NCBI RefSeq assembly: GCF_018614205.1
Contig: NZ_JAGGOS010000046.1
Coordinates: 62,001 to 126,000 of the forward strand
Direction: 5' to 3'
Length of the DNA stretch: 64,000 nt
Source: Streptomyces sp. ISL-36
GTDB taxonomy: Bacteria > Actinomycetota > Actinomycetes > Streptomycetales > Streptomycetaceae
Shown one piece after another: positions 56,015 through 64,000 of the stretch. Each line of letters starts with the position of its first letter. Position 1 is the first letter of the stretch. The notes below the pieces were generated by a model. The model made no database searches. It was not told the DNA's origin and was given only the letters and a program-made list of their open reading frames with translations. The position numbers were made by a program, and so were the translations under genes.

Positions 56015-56056
56015 CCCCCGACTCTGCCGGGAGTGCGAGCGCGCATCCAGAGAAAT

Positions 56057-56096
56057 GGCCGGGACGCTTTCTGCCATGGCAGAAAGCGTCCCGGCC
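56057..56096. repeat. 40-bp perfect palindrome
   Basis: Two 20-bp arms, GGCCGGGACGCTTTCTGCCA and its exact complement, meet with no spacer at a central CCATGG. It lies in the 293-bp divergent gap between the small hypothetical gene (start 56014) and the LuxR-type gene (start 56308). Far longer than needed for a dimer operator, it would form a very stable hairpin in RNA on either strand. It could attenuate the hypothetical gene, act as a terminator or be a dual operator; no T-tract follows it. Confidence 0.9.
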
Positions 56097-56307
56097 TGCT
56101 TCGGAAGGGACCGGTAACCGGACATAGGCGGCCGAAATTCGGTGCATAGATGCACGAGGCACCCACCGCGACCAGTCATCCAAAATGCCCGATAGAACCG
56201 TTTTGACCGCCCTATCCCGATCGCGCTCGATATTCATCTCACAGGAACGCGGGGGGTGTTATCGTGACGCCAATTTCGATAAGTAGCACGCGGGGGAGGG
56301 TCCCAGA

Positions 56308-57303
56308 ATGCTGACCACGTTCGGGCTCGATGAAATCGCGGAACGGGTGTATCGGACACTCCTGCTCCGTCCACAAGGGGAGATCGCGGATATCGCGCCC
56401 ACGATCGGCCTGACGGCCGAACAGTTCCGGGCCAGACTCGACCAGCTGAGCGCACTCGGCCTGCTGCGGGGGCCGTCCGACGACCCCGCGGGGCTCCAGG
56501 TCGTCAGCCCCGAGGTGAGCTTCGAGGCGCTGCTCGCCCGGCAGCAGGCCGAACTGGCCGCGCAGCAGCAGCGGATCGCGGAGTCCAGGGCGTTCGCCGA
56601 GCAGATGATCGTCGAGTACGCCAACCGGCCGATCGCCACCCGGCCCGGTGAACAACTCCTCGTCGGCATCGACGAGATACGCGCGGAGATAGCCCGGCTG
56701 ACCGAGGGCATCAAGGAGGAGGTGATGTCCTTCGCCCCGGACGGCGCGCAGGACGCGGCCACGCTGGAGGCGTCGAAGCCGCTGGACGCGGAGGTACTGG
56801 CGCGCGGGGTACGGATGCGGACGGTGTACCTGGACAGCATCCGCAACAACCACCCGAGCGTGGCCTACGCGGACTGGCTCGCCGAGGCGGGCGGCCAGAT
56901 CAGGACCGTACCGTCCCTGCCGATCCGGATGATCATCATCGACCGGTCGGCCGCGATCATCCCGGTGGACGGCGAGGACGCCGGTGCCAGCGCCGTCGTC
57001 CTGCGCGGCCACGGCACCCTGGCGGCGCTGTGCGCGCTGTTCGACCGGGTGTGGGAGTCCGGTGAGCCGCTGGGCAAGGCCAAGCCCCGCGACTCCCGGG
57101 GGCTGACGGCCCAGGAGCGGGAGGCCCTGCGCCTGCTCAGCCAGGGCCACACGGACGAGGCCATCGCCAAGCGCCTCGGCGTCTCGCCGCGCACGGCGCG
57201 CCGGATCGCCGCCGACGTGATGGAGCTCCTCGGCGCCAAGAGCCGCTTCCAGGCCGGCCTGCTGGCCGCCCACCGCGGCTGGCTGCCCGCCGGCTCCGTC
57301 TGA
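56308..57303 (+). CDS. LuxR-type regulator with TrmB-like N-terminus
   Basis: 331-residue regulator. N-terminal TrmB/winged-helix-like segment (LTTFGLDEIAERVYRTLLLR, IADIAPTIGLTAEQFRARL), a coiled-coil stretch (LLARQQAELAAQQQRIAESR), a PLD-like ligand region (IKEEVMSFAPDG, LPIRMIIIDRSAAIIPVDGE) and a C-terminal LuxR HTH (LTAQEREALRLLSQGHTDEA, LGVSPRTARRIAADVMELLG). This architecture is common for Streptomyces pathway regulators. ATG 56308 is preceded by GGGGGAGGG. It is the only plus-strand gene in the NRPS cluster and is followed by a strong terminator. Confidence 0.92.
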   Translation: MLTTFGLDEIAERVYRTLLLRPQGEIADIAPTIGLTAEQFRARLDQLSALGLLRGPSDDPAGLQVVSPEVSFEALLARQQAELAAQQQRIAESRAFAEQMIVEYANRPIATRPGEQLLVGIDEIRAEIARLTEGIKEEVMSFAPDGAQDAATLEASKPLDAEVLARGVRMRTVYLDSIRNNHPSVAYADWLAEAGGQIRTVPSLPIRMIIIDRSAAIIPVDGEDAGASAVVLRGHGTLAALCALFDRVWESGEPLGKAKPRDSRGLTAQEREALRLLSQGHTDEAIAKRLGVSPRTARRIAADVMELLGAKSRFQAGLLAAHRGWLPAGSV

Positions 57304-57312
57304 CACGGCCAC

Positions 57313-57356
57313 GGGCCCGGCCGCGCGACGACGGGAGTCGTCGTGCGGCCGGGCCC
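57313..57356. terminator. Bidirectional terminator between convergent cluster genes
   Basis: A 20-bp stem (57313-57332 with 57337-57356; one G-U or A-C wobble depending on strand) with a GGGA loop lies between the LuxR-type gene and the convergent VioC-like gene, 10 bp from each. GC-rich without a T-run, as usual in Streptomyces. Confidence 0.85.
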
Positions 57357-57366
57357 GGACGCGGTG

Positions 57367-58380
57367 TCACGCGAAGACGCGGTCCTGCGCGTGGCCGCGC
57401 AGCTCACGGGACTTGCGGAGGTCGCGGGTGGAGACCGTCTTCTTCAGCCAGCGGTCCGTCCCGTCGTAGCGGGACCGGAACGCGCGCCGGCCGTGCACCG
57501 CCAGGTAGTTGTCCACGAAGAGCAGCGAGCCGGCGCCGACCACCACGTCCTCCTGCACCTCGTCGAGACCGGCGACGAGCGCGTCCAGCGCGGCCCGCCC
57601 CTCGTCGTCGCCCGGCGTGTGCCGCATGAAGAAGGGGTCGATGCGCAGGTACGGGTCCTCGGGCGAGCCGAACAGCACGGCCACCGCCTCCGGTTCGTCG
57701 CGCATCTGCTGGAGCTTCGCCAGCGAGGGCGCGTCGGGGTCGACGGCCCGCAGCTGCCGCAGGTGCTCGTCGTCGGGAAGGATGAAGTACCGCTTCTGCT
57801 GCAGCAGGGCGCGGTGCTCCTCGCTCAGCTTCACATCCCGTACGGACGCCAGCGTCGTCGGCACCGCGTCGATGTTGCGGACGCCGAACAGGCCCAGGTA
57901 GTCGCACCGGTACGGGTGGAAGCCGTCCTCGGTGTGCCACTCCAGCAGCACGTCGCTGCCGTGGCCGCTCTGCTCTCCCTCCTCGCCGGGGATCGGCAGC
58001 ACGTTCTGGACCAGCCGGCCCCGCTGGAGCGTCGACCAGCCGAAGACATCGCCCAGGCAGGCCGTCAGCAGGGCGAGGTAGGCCTCCTCCCGGCGGGTCG
58101 AGGTGGACTCGGCGGCCGCCGTCCAGTGCAGCGGGGTGGGCCCGACGCGCCGGTCGTCCACCGGCAGACCGCGCACCATGCACGCGGCGGCGGGCTCCCT
58201 CGTACGGAAGCCGTGGAGGAAGGAGCGCAGGCCGGCGGGCACATCCGGCACGAACCGCCACAGCTCGTCGCTGAAGGACGGCTCCGCGGGGTCGAGACCG
58301 GTCTCCAGGAGCCGGGCGACGACCGCTTCGAGCTCGTCGGTCTCGGCGGCGGACAGGTCGTAGGTGAGGACGGACGACAT
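57367..58380 (-). CDS. VioC/clavaminate-synthase-like Fe(II)/2OG amino-acid hydroxylase
   Basis: 337-residue oxygenase of the clavaminate synthase-like group that beta-hydroxylates free amino acids (VioC on Arg, AsnO on Asn; Lys hydroxylases are related). Iron site HTE in LLEWHTEDGFHPYRCDYLGL, the family hallmark, with distal His and Arg in YLAVHGRRAFRSRYDGTDRW. Downstream of the loading NRPS by 61 bp and co-directional, so likely supplies or modifies a building block. The substrate amino acid cannot be fixed by eye; Arg is the best first guess from overall similarity. Confidence 0.9.
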   Translation of the reverse strand: MSSVLTYDLSAAETDELEAVVARLLETGLDPAEPSFSDELWRFVPDVPAGLRSFLHGFRTREPAAACMVRGLPVDDRRVGPTPLHWTAAAESTSTRREEAYLALLTACLGDVFGWSTLQRGRLVQNVLPIPGEEGEQSGHGSDVLLEWHTEDGFHPYRCDYLGLFGVRNIDAVPTTLASVRDVKLSEEHRALLQQKRYFILPDDEHLRQLRAVDPDAPSLAKLQQMRDEPEAVAVLFGSPEDPYLRIDPFFMRHTPGDDEGRAALDALVAGLDEVQEDVVVGAGSLLFVDNYLAVHGRRAFRSRYDGTDRWLKKTVSTRDLRKSRELRGHAQDRVFA

Positions 58381-58441
58381 GGTTCTCTCTTTCGATCTCG
58401 AAGGTACGAAGGGCGGGCGCGGCGCGGCCGGCCCGCGCGGA

Positions 58442-61400
58442 TCAGCCCTCGGCCAGCAGCGCGGCGACCTCGGCGTCGGTCAGCGAGGCCAGCTCGGCCA
58501 GCGCCCGCTCGACCTCCTCGTCGTCGGCCGGCTCGATCCGGCCGGTGCGCGCCGCGTCGGCGATCCGCTCGACGGTCAGCTCTCCGCTGATGAGCCCGGC
58601 CAGCGGCAGTTCGAGGCCGAAGGCGGACCGGACCCGCACCACGATCCGGGTGGCCTGCAGCGAGTGGCCGCCGAGCGTGAACAGGTCGTCGTTCACCGAC
58701 ACCTCGGGCAGACCGAGGACCTCCGACCAGATCCGGGCCACCTCGCGCTCGACCGCGTCCCTGGGGGCGACCGCGGCGCTCTCGCGGCGCCGGCCGGGCT
58801 CCGGCAGCAGACCGCGGTCCAGCTTTCCGTTGGCACCGGTGGGCAGTTCGGCCAGCCAGACGAAGGCGGACGGGATCATCGCCGCGGGCAGCCGCTCGGC
58901 GAGATGGGCACGCAGTTCGCCGGAGGGGATCTCGTCCCCGGCCGCCACCAGGTAGCCGACCAGGGCGGGTTCGTCCGCCACGGTCCGTACCACCACGGCC
59001 ACTTCGGCGAGCGCCGGGTGGCCGCCGAGGACCGCTTCGACCTCGGCCGGCTCGACCCGGTGGCCCCGGATCTTCACCTGCCCGTCGAGGCGCCCCAGGA
59101 AGTCGATGGTGCCGTCCGCGGACCAGCGTGCCCGGTCCCCGGTCCGGTAGAGCCGCCCGCCGTCGGCGTACGGGTCGGGGACGAACCGCTCGGCCGTCAG
59201 ACCCGGCCGGCCGAGGTAGCCGCGGGCGACCTGGACGCCCCCGATGTGGAGTTCGCCGGGCACACCGACCGGCAGCGGCCGGCCGCGCTCGTCGAGCACG
59301 TACAGCCGGACCCCGGGCGCGGGGCCGCCGATCGGCAGCCGCACCCGGTCCGTGTCGCCGGGCTTCACCTCGTACGCGGTGACCTCGATCGCGGCCTCGG
59401 TGGGCCCGTACATGTTGTGCAGCTCCACGCCCGGGAGGAGCGTGTGGAAGCGCGCGGCGACCGCCGGGGGAAGCTCCTCGCCGCTGCACACGACCCGGCG
59501 CAGCACGCCCGCGCACTCCCGCGCGGCGGGCTCCTCCAGGAAACTGCGCAGCATCGACGGTACGAAGTGGCAGGTGGCGACGGACTCCCGCCGGATGAGC
59601 TCGGCGAGGTACGTGGGGTCCTGGTGGCCGCCGGGGCGGGCGAGGACCATCGTGCCGCCGGCGCTGAGGGGCCACCACAGCTCCCAGCCGGAGACGTCGA
59701 AGCCCACCGGGGTCTTCTGCAGGACGGTCTCCCCCGGCGCGAGGTGGTGGGCGCGCCGCATCCAGTCCATGCGGTTGACGACGCCGGCGTGTTCCATCAC
59801 CACGCCCTTGGGGCGGCCGGTCGAACCGGAGGTGTGCAGGACGTACGCCATGTTCCGCGGCGACGACACGGGCGCGGGGCGGGTCGTGGGACGGTCGTCG
59901 GCCGCGCCCTCGTCGAGCCGGACCACGACGGGTCCGGCCAGGACCGGGCTGCCGTCGGCCGGGCCGGCGTGGGCCGGGCCGGCGTGGGCCGGGCTGGCGT
60001 GGGCCGGGCTGCCGTCGGCCGTTCCGGTGTCGGCCGCCACCACGTCGGCGAGCAGACCGGTGGCCAGGTCGCCGGTGGTCAGCAGCACGGCGGGCCGTAC
60101 GTCCGCCACCTGGGCGGCGAGCCGGCTCGCGGGGTAGCCGGGGTCCAGCGGCAGATAGCCGCCGCCGGACTTCAGGACGCCGAGCAGCGCGGCCACCAGC
60201 TCCGTGCCGCGCGGCAGGCAGATCGCCACGGCCTGGTCGGGCCCGATGCCGAGGTCGCGCAGCAGCCAGGCGATCCGGTTGGCGCGCTCCTCCAGTTCGC
60301 CGTAGGTGAGGCGGCCTTCCTCGTCGACGACGGCGAGGACCGTCGGGTCCCGGTCCGCCCGCGCCTCGAACGCCTGGTGCAGCAGCGCGGGGGGCGCCTC
60401 GGCGCCGCGGGCGCCGCTCAGCTCCTCCACGATCCACCGGAGGTCGGCCTCCGGCAGCACCGGGAGGTCGGCGGCGACGGCGCCCGGCAGCCGGGGAGCG
60501 GCGTCCAGGACGGTGGCGAAGGCGTCGAGCAGCCGGCGGACGGTGTCCTCGGTGAACAGGTCGGCCGCGTAGACGACGTGCCCGGCGAGCCGCCCGTCGG
60601 GCTGCTCGGTCAGATGCAGCGATATCTCGAACTGCGCGCCGGGTGACGGGAGTTCGAAGGGCTCAGCGTGGACCTCGCCGGCCTGCCAGGCGGCCAGCGG
60701 CGTGTTCTGCAGGGCCAGGGCGGCACGCACCAGCGGCGGCCGGCCGCCGGAGCGCTCGGCCCCGGCCAGGCGGACCATCTCGTCGTAGGGGTAGTCCTGG
60801 TACGGGTAGGCCGCCAGGCACAGGTCCCGGACCCGGCCCACCAGTTCGCCGAAGGTGGGAGCACCGGACAGGTCGACGCGCAGCGGCAGGGTGTTGACGA
60901 AGAGGCCGAGCGCCTCGGCGGTGCCGGGGCGGGTGCGGCAGGCGGCCGGGGTGCCGACCACGACGTCGTGCTGCCCGGTCCAGCGGGACAGGACGGTCGC
61001 GAAGGCGGAGAGCAGCACCATGTACGGGGTGGCGCGGCGCGCGGAGCCGTAGCTCCTCAGGCGCGTGACCTGCTCGGCTCCGACCTCGAACGGCAGCGAG
61101 GCGCCGCGCCAGGACTGGCTGCCGGGCTGGGGGACGTCGAGCGGGAGTTCCAGCGCGGCCGCCCCGTCGAGGACACCGGACCAGAACGCCTCGGCCGCTG
61201 CGGCTTCCTCCGCCTCGTACACGTACGGGCGCGGGGACGGCAGGGGTGCGGGACTCGGACGGCCGGCCAGGGCGTCCTTGTAGGCGGCGCCGAGTTCGCG
61301 CAGCAGCACGCCGAGCGACCAGCCGTCGACGGCGATGTGGTGGGCGACCAGGCCCAGGCACCACTCGTCGGCGGCGAGGCGCACCAGGACGGCGCGCAGC

Positions 61401-63871
61401 AGGGAGCCGGAGGCCAGGTCGAAGGGGGCGTCGCCGAGCGCGGTGAGCGCCGCCCGGCAGGCCTCCTCGCGGGCAGCCGGGCCGGGCTCCGCGGACACGT
61501 CGACGACCTCGATGCCGAGCGGCTCCGCGGGGCGGGCCGTGACCATCAGGGTGCCGTCCGGCGTGGGGTGGAAGGCGGCCCGCAGCGTGGGGTGGCGGGC
61601 GACGAGGGCGCTCAGGCACCCGGTGAGCAGGCCCGGTTCGACCGGTCCGCGCAGCCGGACGCCACCGGTGATGTGGTAGGCGCTGCCCGCCCCCATCTCC
61701 GCGAGGAGCCACATCCACTCCTGGGCCCGGCCGGCCCGCACGGGGGCGCCTGCGTCGGTCAATACGTCGCCGTCGGTCAGCACGGCTCCGTCGGTCCGTA
61801 CGACACCGTCGGTCCGTGCGACACCGTCGGCCGCGTCCGTCGCCTCCGCCGCGCGCCATCCGTCGAGGCGATCCGCCAGTTCGCCGGTGGTCAGGCCGTC
61901 CAGCAGACGCTCCACGGGCACCTCGGCGCCGGTCGACCGGTGCAGGGCGGCGGCGAGGCGGACGGCGCGCAGGGAGTCCAGGCCGAGGGCGATGAGCGGC
62001 ACCGCCCGGTCGAGCTCCGCCGCCGGCGTGCCGAGCACGGCGGCGACGGCTTCGGTGACGGATTCGGTGAAGGCCGAGGGGGCGGCCGAGCCGGCGGCCG
62101 CGGGAGCCGACGAGCCTGAGGCGCCCTGCGCCGGGGTGGTCGTGGCGCGCGGCGCGGCCGCGGCGACCCGCTTGAGGCCGTCCGATGCCCACAGCTCGCG
62201 GCAGGTCGAGCGGCGGATCTTGCCGCTGGTGGTCCGGGGGATGGTGCCGAGGCGCACCAGGGCGATCTCGCGCGGCGCCAGGCCGTGCTCGGCGGCCACC
62301 GCCTCGCGCACGGCGGCCAGGACGCCCGGGGCGTCGTCGGGGGTGAAGCCGCGGGCCACCTCGTGGACGAGGACGACCTGTTCCTCGCCGCCGTCGTCGA
62401 CGGAGAAGGCGGCGGAGCGGGTCGGCTGGAGCAGCGGATGGGCCCGTTCGGCGGTCTGCTCGATGTCCTGCGGGTAGTGGTTGCGGCCGCGGACCACCAT
62501 CAGGTCCTTGATCCGGCCGGTGATGAACAGCTCGCCCTCGGAGGTGAAGGCGAGGTCCCCGGTGCGCAGGAAGGTGCACCCCGGGTGGGCGTCGAGGGTC
62601 GCGTGGAAGGTACGGGAGGTCTCCTCGGGGCGCTCCCAGTACCCGGCGGCGACGGACGGGCCGCTGATCCACACCTCGCCCACCTCGCCCTGGGCGCAGG
62701 GGCGGCCGTCGGCGACGACGAGAACCAGGTCCTCGCCCTGCGGGGTGCCGCAGCCGGTCAGCGAGAGACGGGGTCCGGTGTCCGGGCCCGCGGCCTCGGC
62801 ACGGCCCCGTTCGAGAGCGTCGCGGCTGAGGTCGAGGACGCGCGGCGCCCCGCCACGGGTCGGGCCGCCGGTCGCGAACAGCGTGGTCTCGGCGAGGCCG
62901 TAGCAGGGGTGGAAGGCGCGCGGGGAGAAGCCGGAGACCTCGAAGGCGGCGGCGAACGCGGCCATGGTGGAGGGGCGGACCGGCTCGGCGCCCATCATCG
63001 CGTGCCGCCAGCTGGACAGGTCCAGGCAGGCCCGGTCCTCCTCGCCGATGCGCCGTACGCATTCGAGGTAGGCGAAGTCGGGGGCGGCGGAGACGGTGGC
63101 CCGGGTGCGGCTGATGGCGTCGAGCCAGAGCAGCGGCCTGCGCAGGAAGGTCATCGGGGCCATCAGGACGCTGGGGAAGCCGGCGTACAGGGGCTGCAGG
63201 ATGCCGCCGATCAGCCCCATGTCGTGGTACGGCGGCAGCCAGCTCACGCCGCGGCTGTCCGGGCCCGAGCCGACGGCCTGTCCGATGGTGGCCGAGTTGT
63301 GCACCAGGTTGCCGTGCCGGACCATCACGCCCTTGGGGCGGCCGGTCGAGCCCGAGGTGTACTGGAGGAAGGCGAGCGCGTCCGGCCGCGGTCCCCGCCC
63401 GTCCCAGGTCTCGGCGAGGCCGGCGGGCAGCTCGTCGGTGAGGAGCCAGGCGGGGAAGGCGGTGGCGGCCAGTTCCGGGTACTGGGCGTCCAGCGCGGTC
63501 GCGGTGGCGCGGTCGCTGAGCGCGAGCACCGCCCCGGCGTCCGTGGCGGCGGCAAGGACCATCGGCACGCCGTGCCGCCCGGTCGGCAGGTGGACGGGGA
63601 CGGCGACCACACCCGCGTACAGACAGCCGAGGAACCCCACGACGTAGTCGACGCCCGGCGGGTAGAGCAGCAGCGCGCGCTCACCGGTGAGTCCACGCCC
63701 GGACAGCGCGGCGGCCACGGCCCTGGCCCTGCGGTCGATGTCCGCGTAGCTGAGGACGAGTTCACCGCTGTCGGTGAGGAACTCGAAGGCCGTGCGGTCC
63801 GGTGTGCCGTCCGCGCGGTCGCGCAGGATGTCGACGAAGGTCCCGCCGCGGGGACGGAGCGCTGTGTGCAC
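58442..63871 (-). CDS. NRPS with fatty-acyl-AMP ligase loading: FAAL-ACP-C-A-T
   Basis: 1809-residue starter synthetase. FAAL domain at about 1-585 (LQYTSGSTGRPKGVM, SWLPPYHDMGLIGGI, CYGLAETTLFATGG, TGRIKDLMVVRGRNHYPQDI); acyl carrier with GLDSLRAVRLAAAL (about 631); condensation domain with AHHIAVDGWSLG (about 845); adenylation domain with LHTSGSTGRPKG (about 1345) and MYGPTEAAIEVT; carrier with LGGHSLQATRIVV (about 1735). Eye alignment gives A-domain residues D-V-W-H-V-S-M-I-E-K, serine-like but with M and E changes. A PAHAGPAHAGP-type insert sits between A2 and A3, and TDGVVRTDGA-type repeats lie between ACP and C. GTG start with AGGAG 8 nt upstream. It begins a lipopeptide by N-acylating its first residue. 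Confidence 0.94.
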   Translation of the reverse strand: MHTALRPRGGTFVDILRDRADGTPDRTAFEFLTDSGELVLSYADIDRRARAVAAALSGRGLTGERALLLYPPGVDYVVGFLGCLYAGVVAVPVHLPTGRHGVPMVLAAATDAGAVLALSDRATATALDAQYPELAATAFPAWLLTDELPAGLAETWDGRGPRPDALAFLQYTSGSTGRPKGVMVRHGNLVHNSATIGQAVGSGPDSRGVSWLPPYHDMGLIGGILQPLYAGFPSVLMAPMTFLRRPLLWLDAISRTRATVSAAPDFAYLECVRRIGEEDRACLDLSSWRHAMMGAEPVRPSTMAAFAAAFEVSGFSPRAFHPCYGLAETTLFATGGPTRGGAPRVLDLSRDALERGRAEAAGPDTGPRLSLTGCGTPQGEDLVLVVADGRPCAQGEVGEVWISGPSVAAGYWERPEETSRTFHATLDAHPGCTFLRTGDLAFTSEGELFITGRIKDLMVVRGRNHYPQDIEQTAERAHPLLQPTRSAAFSVDDGGEEQVVLVHEVARGFTPDDAPGVLAAVREAVAAEHGLAPREIALVRLGTIPRTTSGKIRRSTCRELWASDGLKRVAAAAPRATTTPAQGASGSSAPAAAGSAAPSAFTESVTEAVAAVLGTPAAELDRAVPLIALGLDSLRAVRLAAALHRSTGAEVPVERLLDGLTTGELADRLDGWRAAEATDAADGVARTDGVVRTDGAVLTDGDVLTDAGAPVRAGRAQEWMWLLAEMGAGSAYHITGGVRLRGPVEPGLLTGCLSALVARHPTLRAAFHPTPDGTLMVTARPAEPLGIEVVDVSAEPGPAAREEACRAALTALGDAPFDLASGSLLRAVLVRLAADEWCLGLVAHHIAVDGWSLGVLLRELGAAYKDALAGRPSPAPLPSPRPYVYEAEEAAAAEAFWSGVLDGAAALELPLDVPQPGSQSWRGASLPFEVGAEQVTRLRSYGSARRATPYMVLLSAFATVLSRWTGQHDVVVGTPAACRTRPGTAEALGLFVNTLPLRVDLSGAPTFGELVGRVRDLCLAAYPYQDYPYDEMVRLAGAERSGGRPPLVRAALALQNTPLAAWQAGEVHAEPFELPSPGAQFEISLHLTEQPDGRLAGHVVYAADLFTEDTVRRLLDAFATVLDAAPRLPGAVAADLPVLPEADLRWIVEELSGARGAEAPPALLHQAFEARADRDPTVLAVVDEEGRLTYGELEERANRIAWLLRDLGIGPDQAVAICLPRGTELVAALLGVLKSGGGYLPLDPGYPASRLAAQVADVRPAVLLTTGDLATGLLADVVAADTGTADGSPAHASPAHAGPAHAGPADGSPVLAGPVVVRLDEGAADDRPTTRPAPVSSPRNMAYVLHTSGSTGRPKGVVMEHAGVVNRMDWMRRAHHLAPGETVLQKTPVGFDVSGWELWWPLSAGGTMVLARPGGHQDPTYLAELIRRESVATCHFVPSMLRSFLEEPAARECAGVLRRVVCSGEELPPAVAARFHTLLPGVELHNMYGPTEAAIEVTAYEVKPGDTDRVRLPIGGPAPGVRLYVLDERGRPLPVGVPGELHIGGVQVARGYLGRPGLTAERFVPDPYADGGRLYRTGDRARWSADGTIDFLGRLDGQVKIRGHRVEPAEVEAVLGGHPALAEVAVVVRTVADEPALVGYLVAAGDEIPSGELRAHLAERLPAAMIPSAFVWLAELPTGANGKLDRGLLPEPGRRRESAAVAPRDAVEREVARIWSEVLGLPEVSVNDDLFTLGGHSLQATRIVVRVRSAFGLELPLAGLISGELTVERIADAARTGRIEPADDEEVERALAELASLTDAEVAALLAEG

Positions 63872-63967
63872 GGAAGGTGCTCCTGGGGTAGCTGCGGCCG
63901 TACGCCGTGACAGCGGGCCGATCGGGTCGGAGTCGGGGTGTGGTCTGGGCCGGGGTCGCGGCAGGGG

Positions 63968-64000
63968 TCACAGCAGGGCCGGGGCGGCGCAGGCCGCCAC
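63968..64000 (-). CDS. Possible C-terminal end of a further cluster gene (cut by window)
   Basis: The last 33 bases on the minus strand are open (VAACAAPALL) and close with TGA at 63968, about 97 bp upstream of the NRPS start. This could be the tail of an upstream membrane-protein gene or chance; too short to judge. Confidence 0.2.
   Translation of the reverse strand: MAACAAPALL

Noticed and set aside
63762..63971. 69-codon minus ORF overlapping the NRPS start
   Set aside because: Out of frame with the synthetase, Pro/Arg-rich shadow composition, no RBS.

Overview
The window is high-GC actinobacterial chromosome, almost certainly Streptomyces. The signs are dense GC-rich coding with strongly biased third positions, many ATGA/GTGA stop-start overlaps, GTG starts, and several families typical of the genus: DUF5753/DUF397 regulator pairs, a LuxR-type large ATPase regulator, a short RRHVD leader peptide, and a rifamycin-associated element in front of a HelR-type ATPase. 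No rRNA, tRNA, CRISPR array, transposase or phage gene was recognised.

Layout. 1-5.4 kb: a two-component pair (kinase cut by the window start) divergent from a lipoprotein, membrane-fusion protein, ABC ATPase and FtsX-type permease. 5.5-10 kb: a PAS/PAS/GAF protein, a compact structured-RNA locus with its own promoter and a 12-codon ORF, and a three-gene ABC-2 exporter whose control region holds twin operators shared with a divergent HxlR-peroxiredoxin fusion. 11-14.8 kb: pdxH, a citrate synthase, a 2OG-Fe oxygenase preceded by a leader peptide, and a VapBC pair. 14.8-25 kb: a tight eight-gene acyl-CoA catabolic operon (TetR, enoyl-CoA hydratase, AMP ligase, acyl-CoA dehydrogenase, biotin-dependent carboxylase, AtuA-like protein, TIGR03084 protein) behind a palindromic operator. 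25-35 kb: helR with its RAE, an EamA exporter/LysR pair, an MBL hydrolase/GlxA-type regulator pair, an FAD/Fe-S oxidase and serC. 35-43.7 kb: secreted proteins including a small HExxHxxGxxH protease, and assorted regulators and enzymes.

44-64 kb: a lipopeptide-type NRPS cluster that continues past the right edge. It contains a loading/first NRPS (FAAL-ACP-C-A-T), a second NRPS (C-A-T), an MbtH protein, a type II thioesterase, a 4'-phosphopantetheinyl transferase, three Fe(II)/2OG oxygenases (two SyrP/TauD-like paralogues and one VioC/clavaminate-synthase-like), a pathway LuxR regulator, and a large ATP-binding LuxR regulator encoded 3 bp downstream of a tiny secreted peptide. Both adenylation domains read as close relatives of serine codes. 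The inferred product is an N-acylated, hydroxylated peptide that I cannot match to a named compound.

The points most worth a second look are the structured RNA at 7.02-7.26 kb, the secreted peptide coupled to the large LuxR regulator, the 40-bp perfect palindrome at 56.06 kb, the HxlR-peroxiredoxin fusion with twin operators, and the NRPS cluster itself. All functional calls come from reading the translated sequence and recalling family features; no database search was run.
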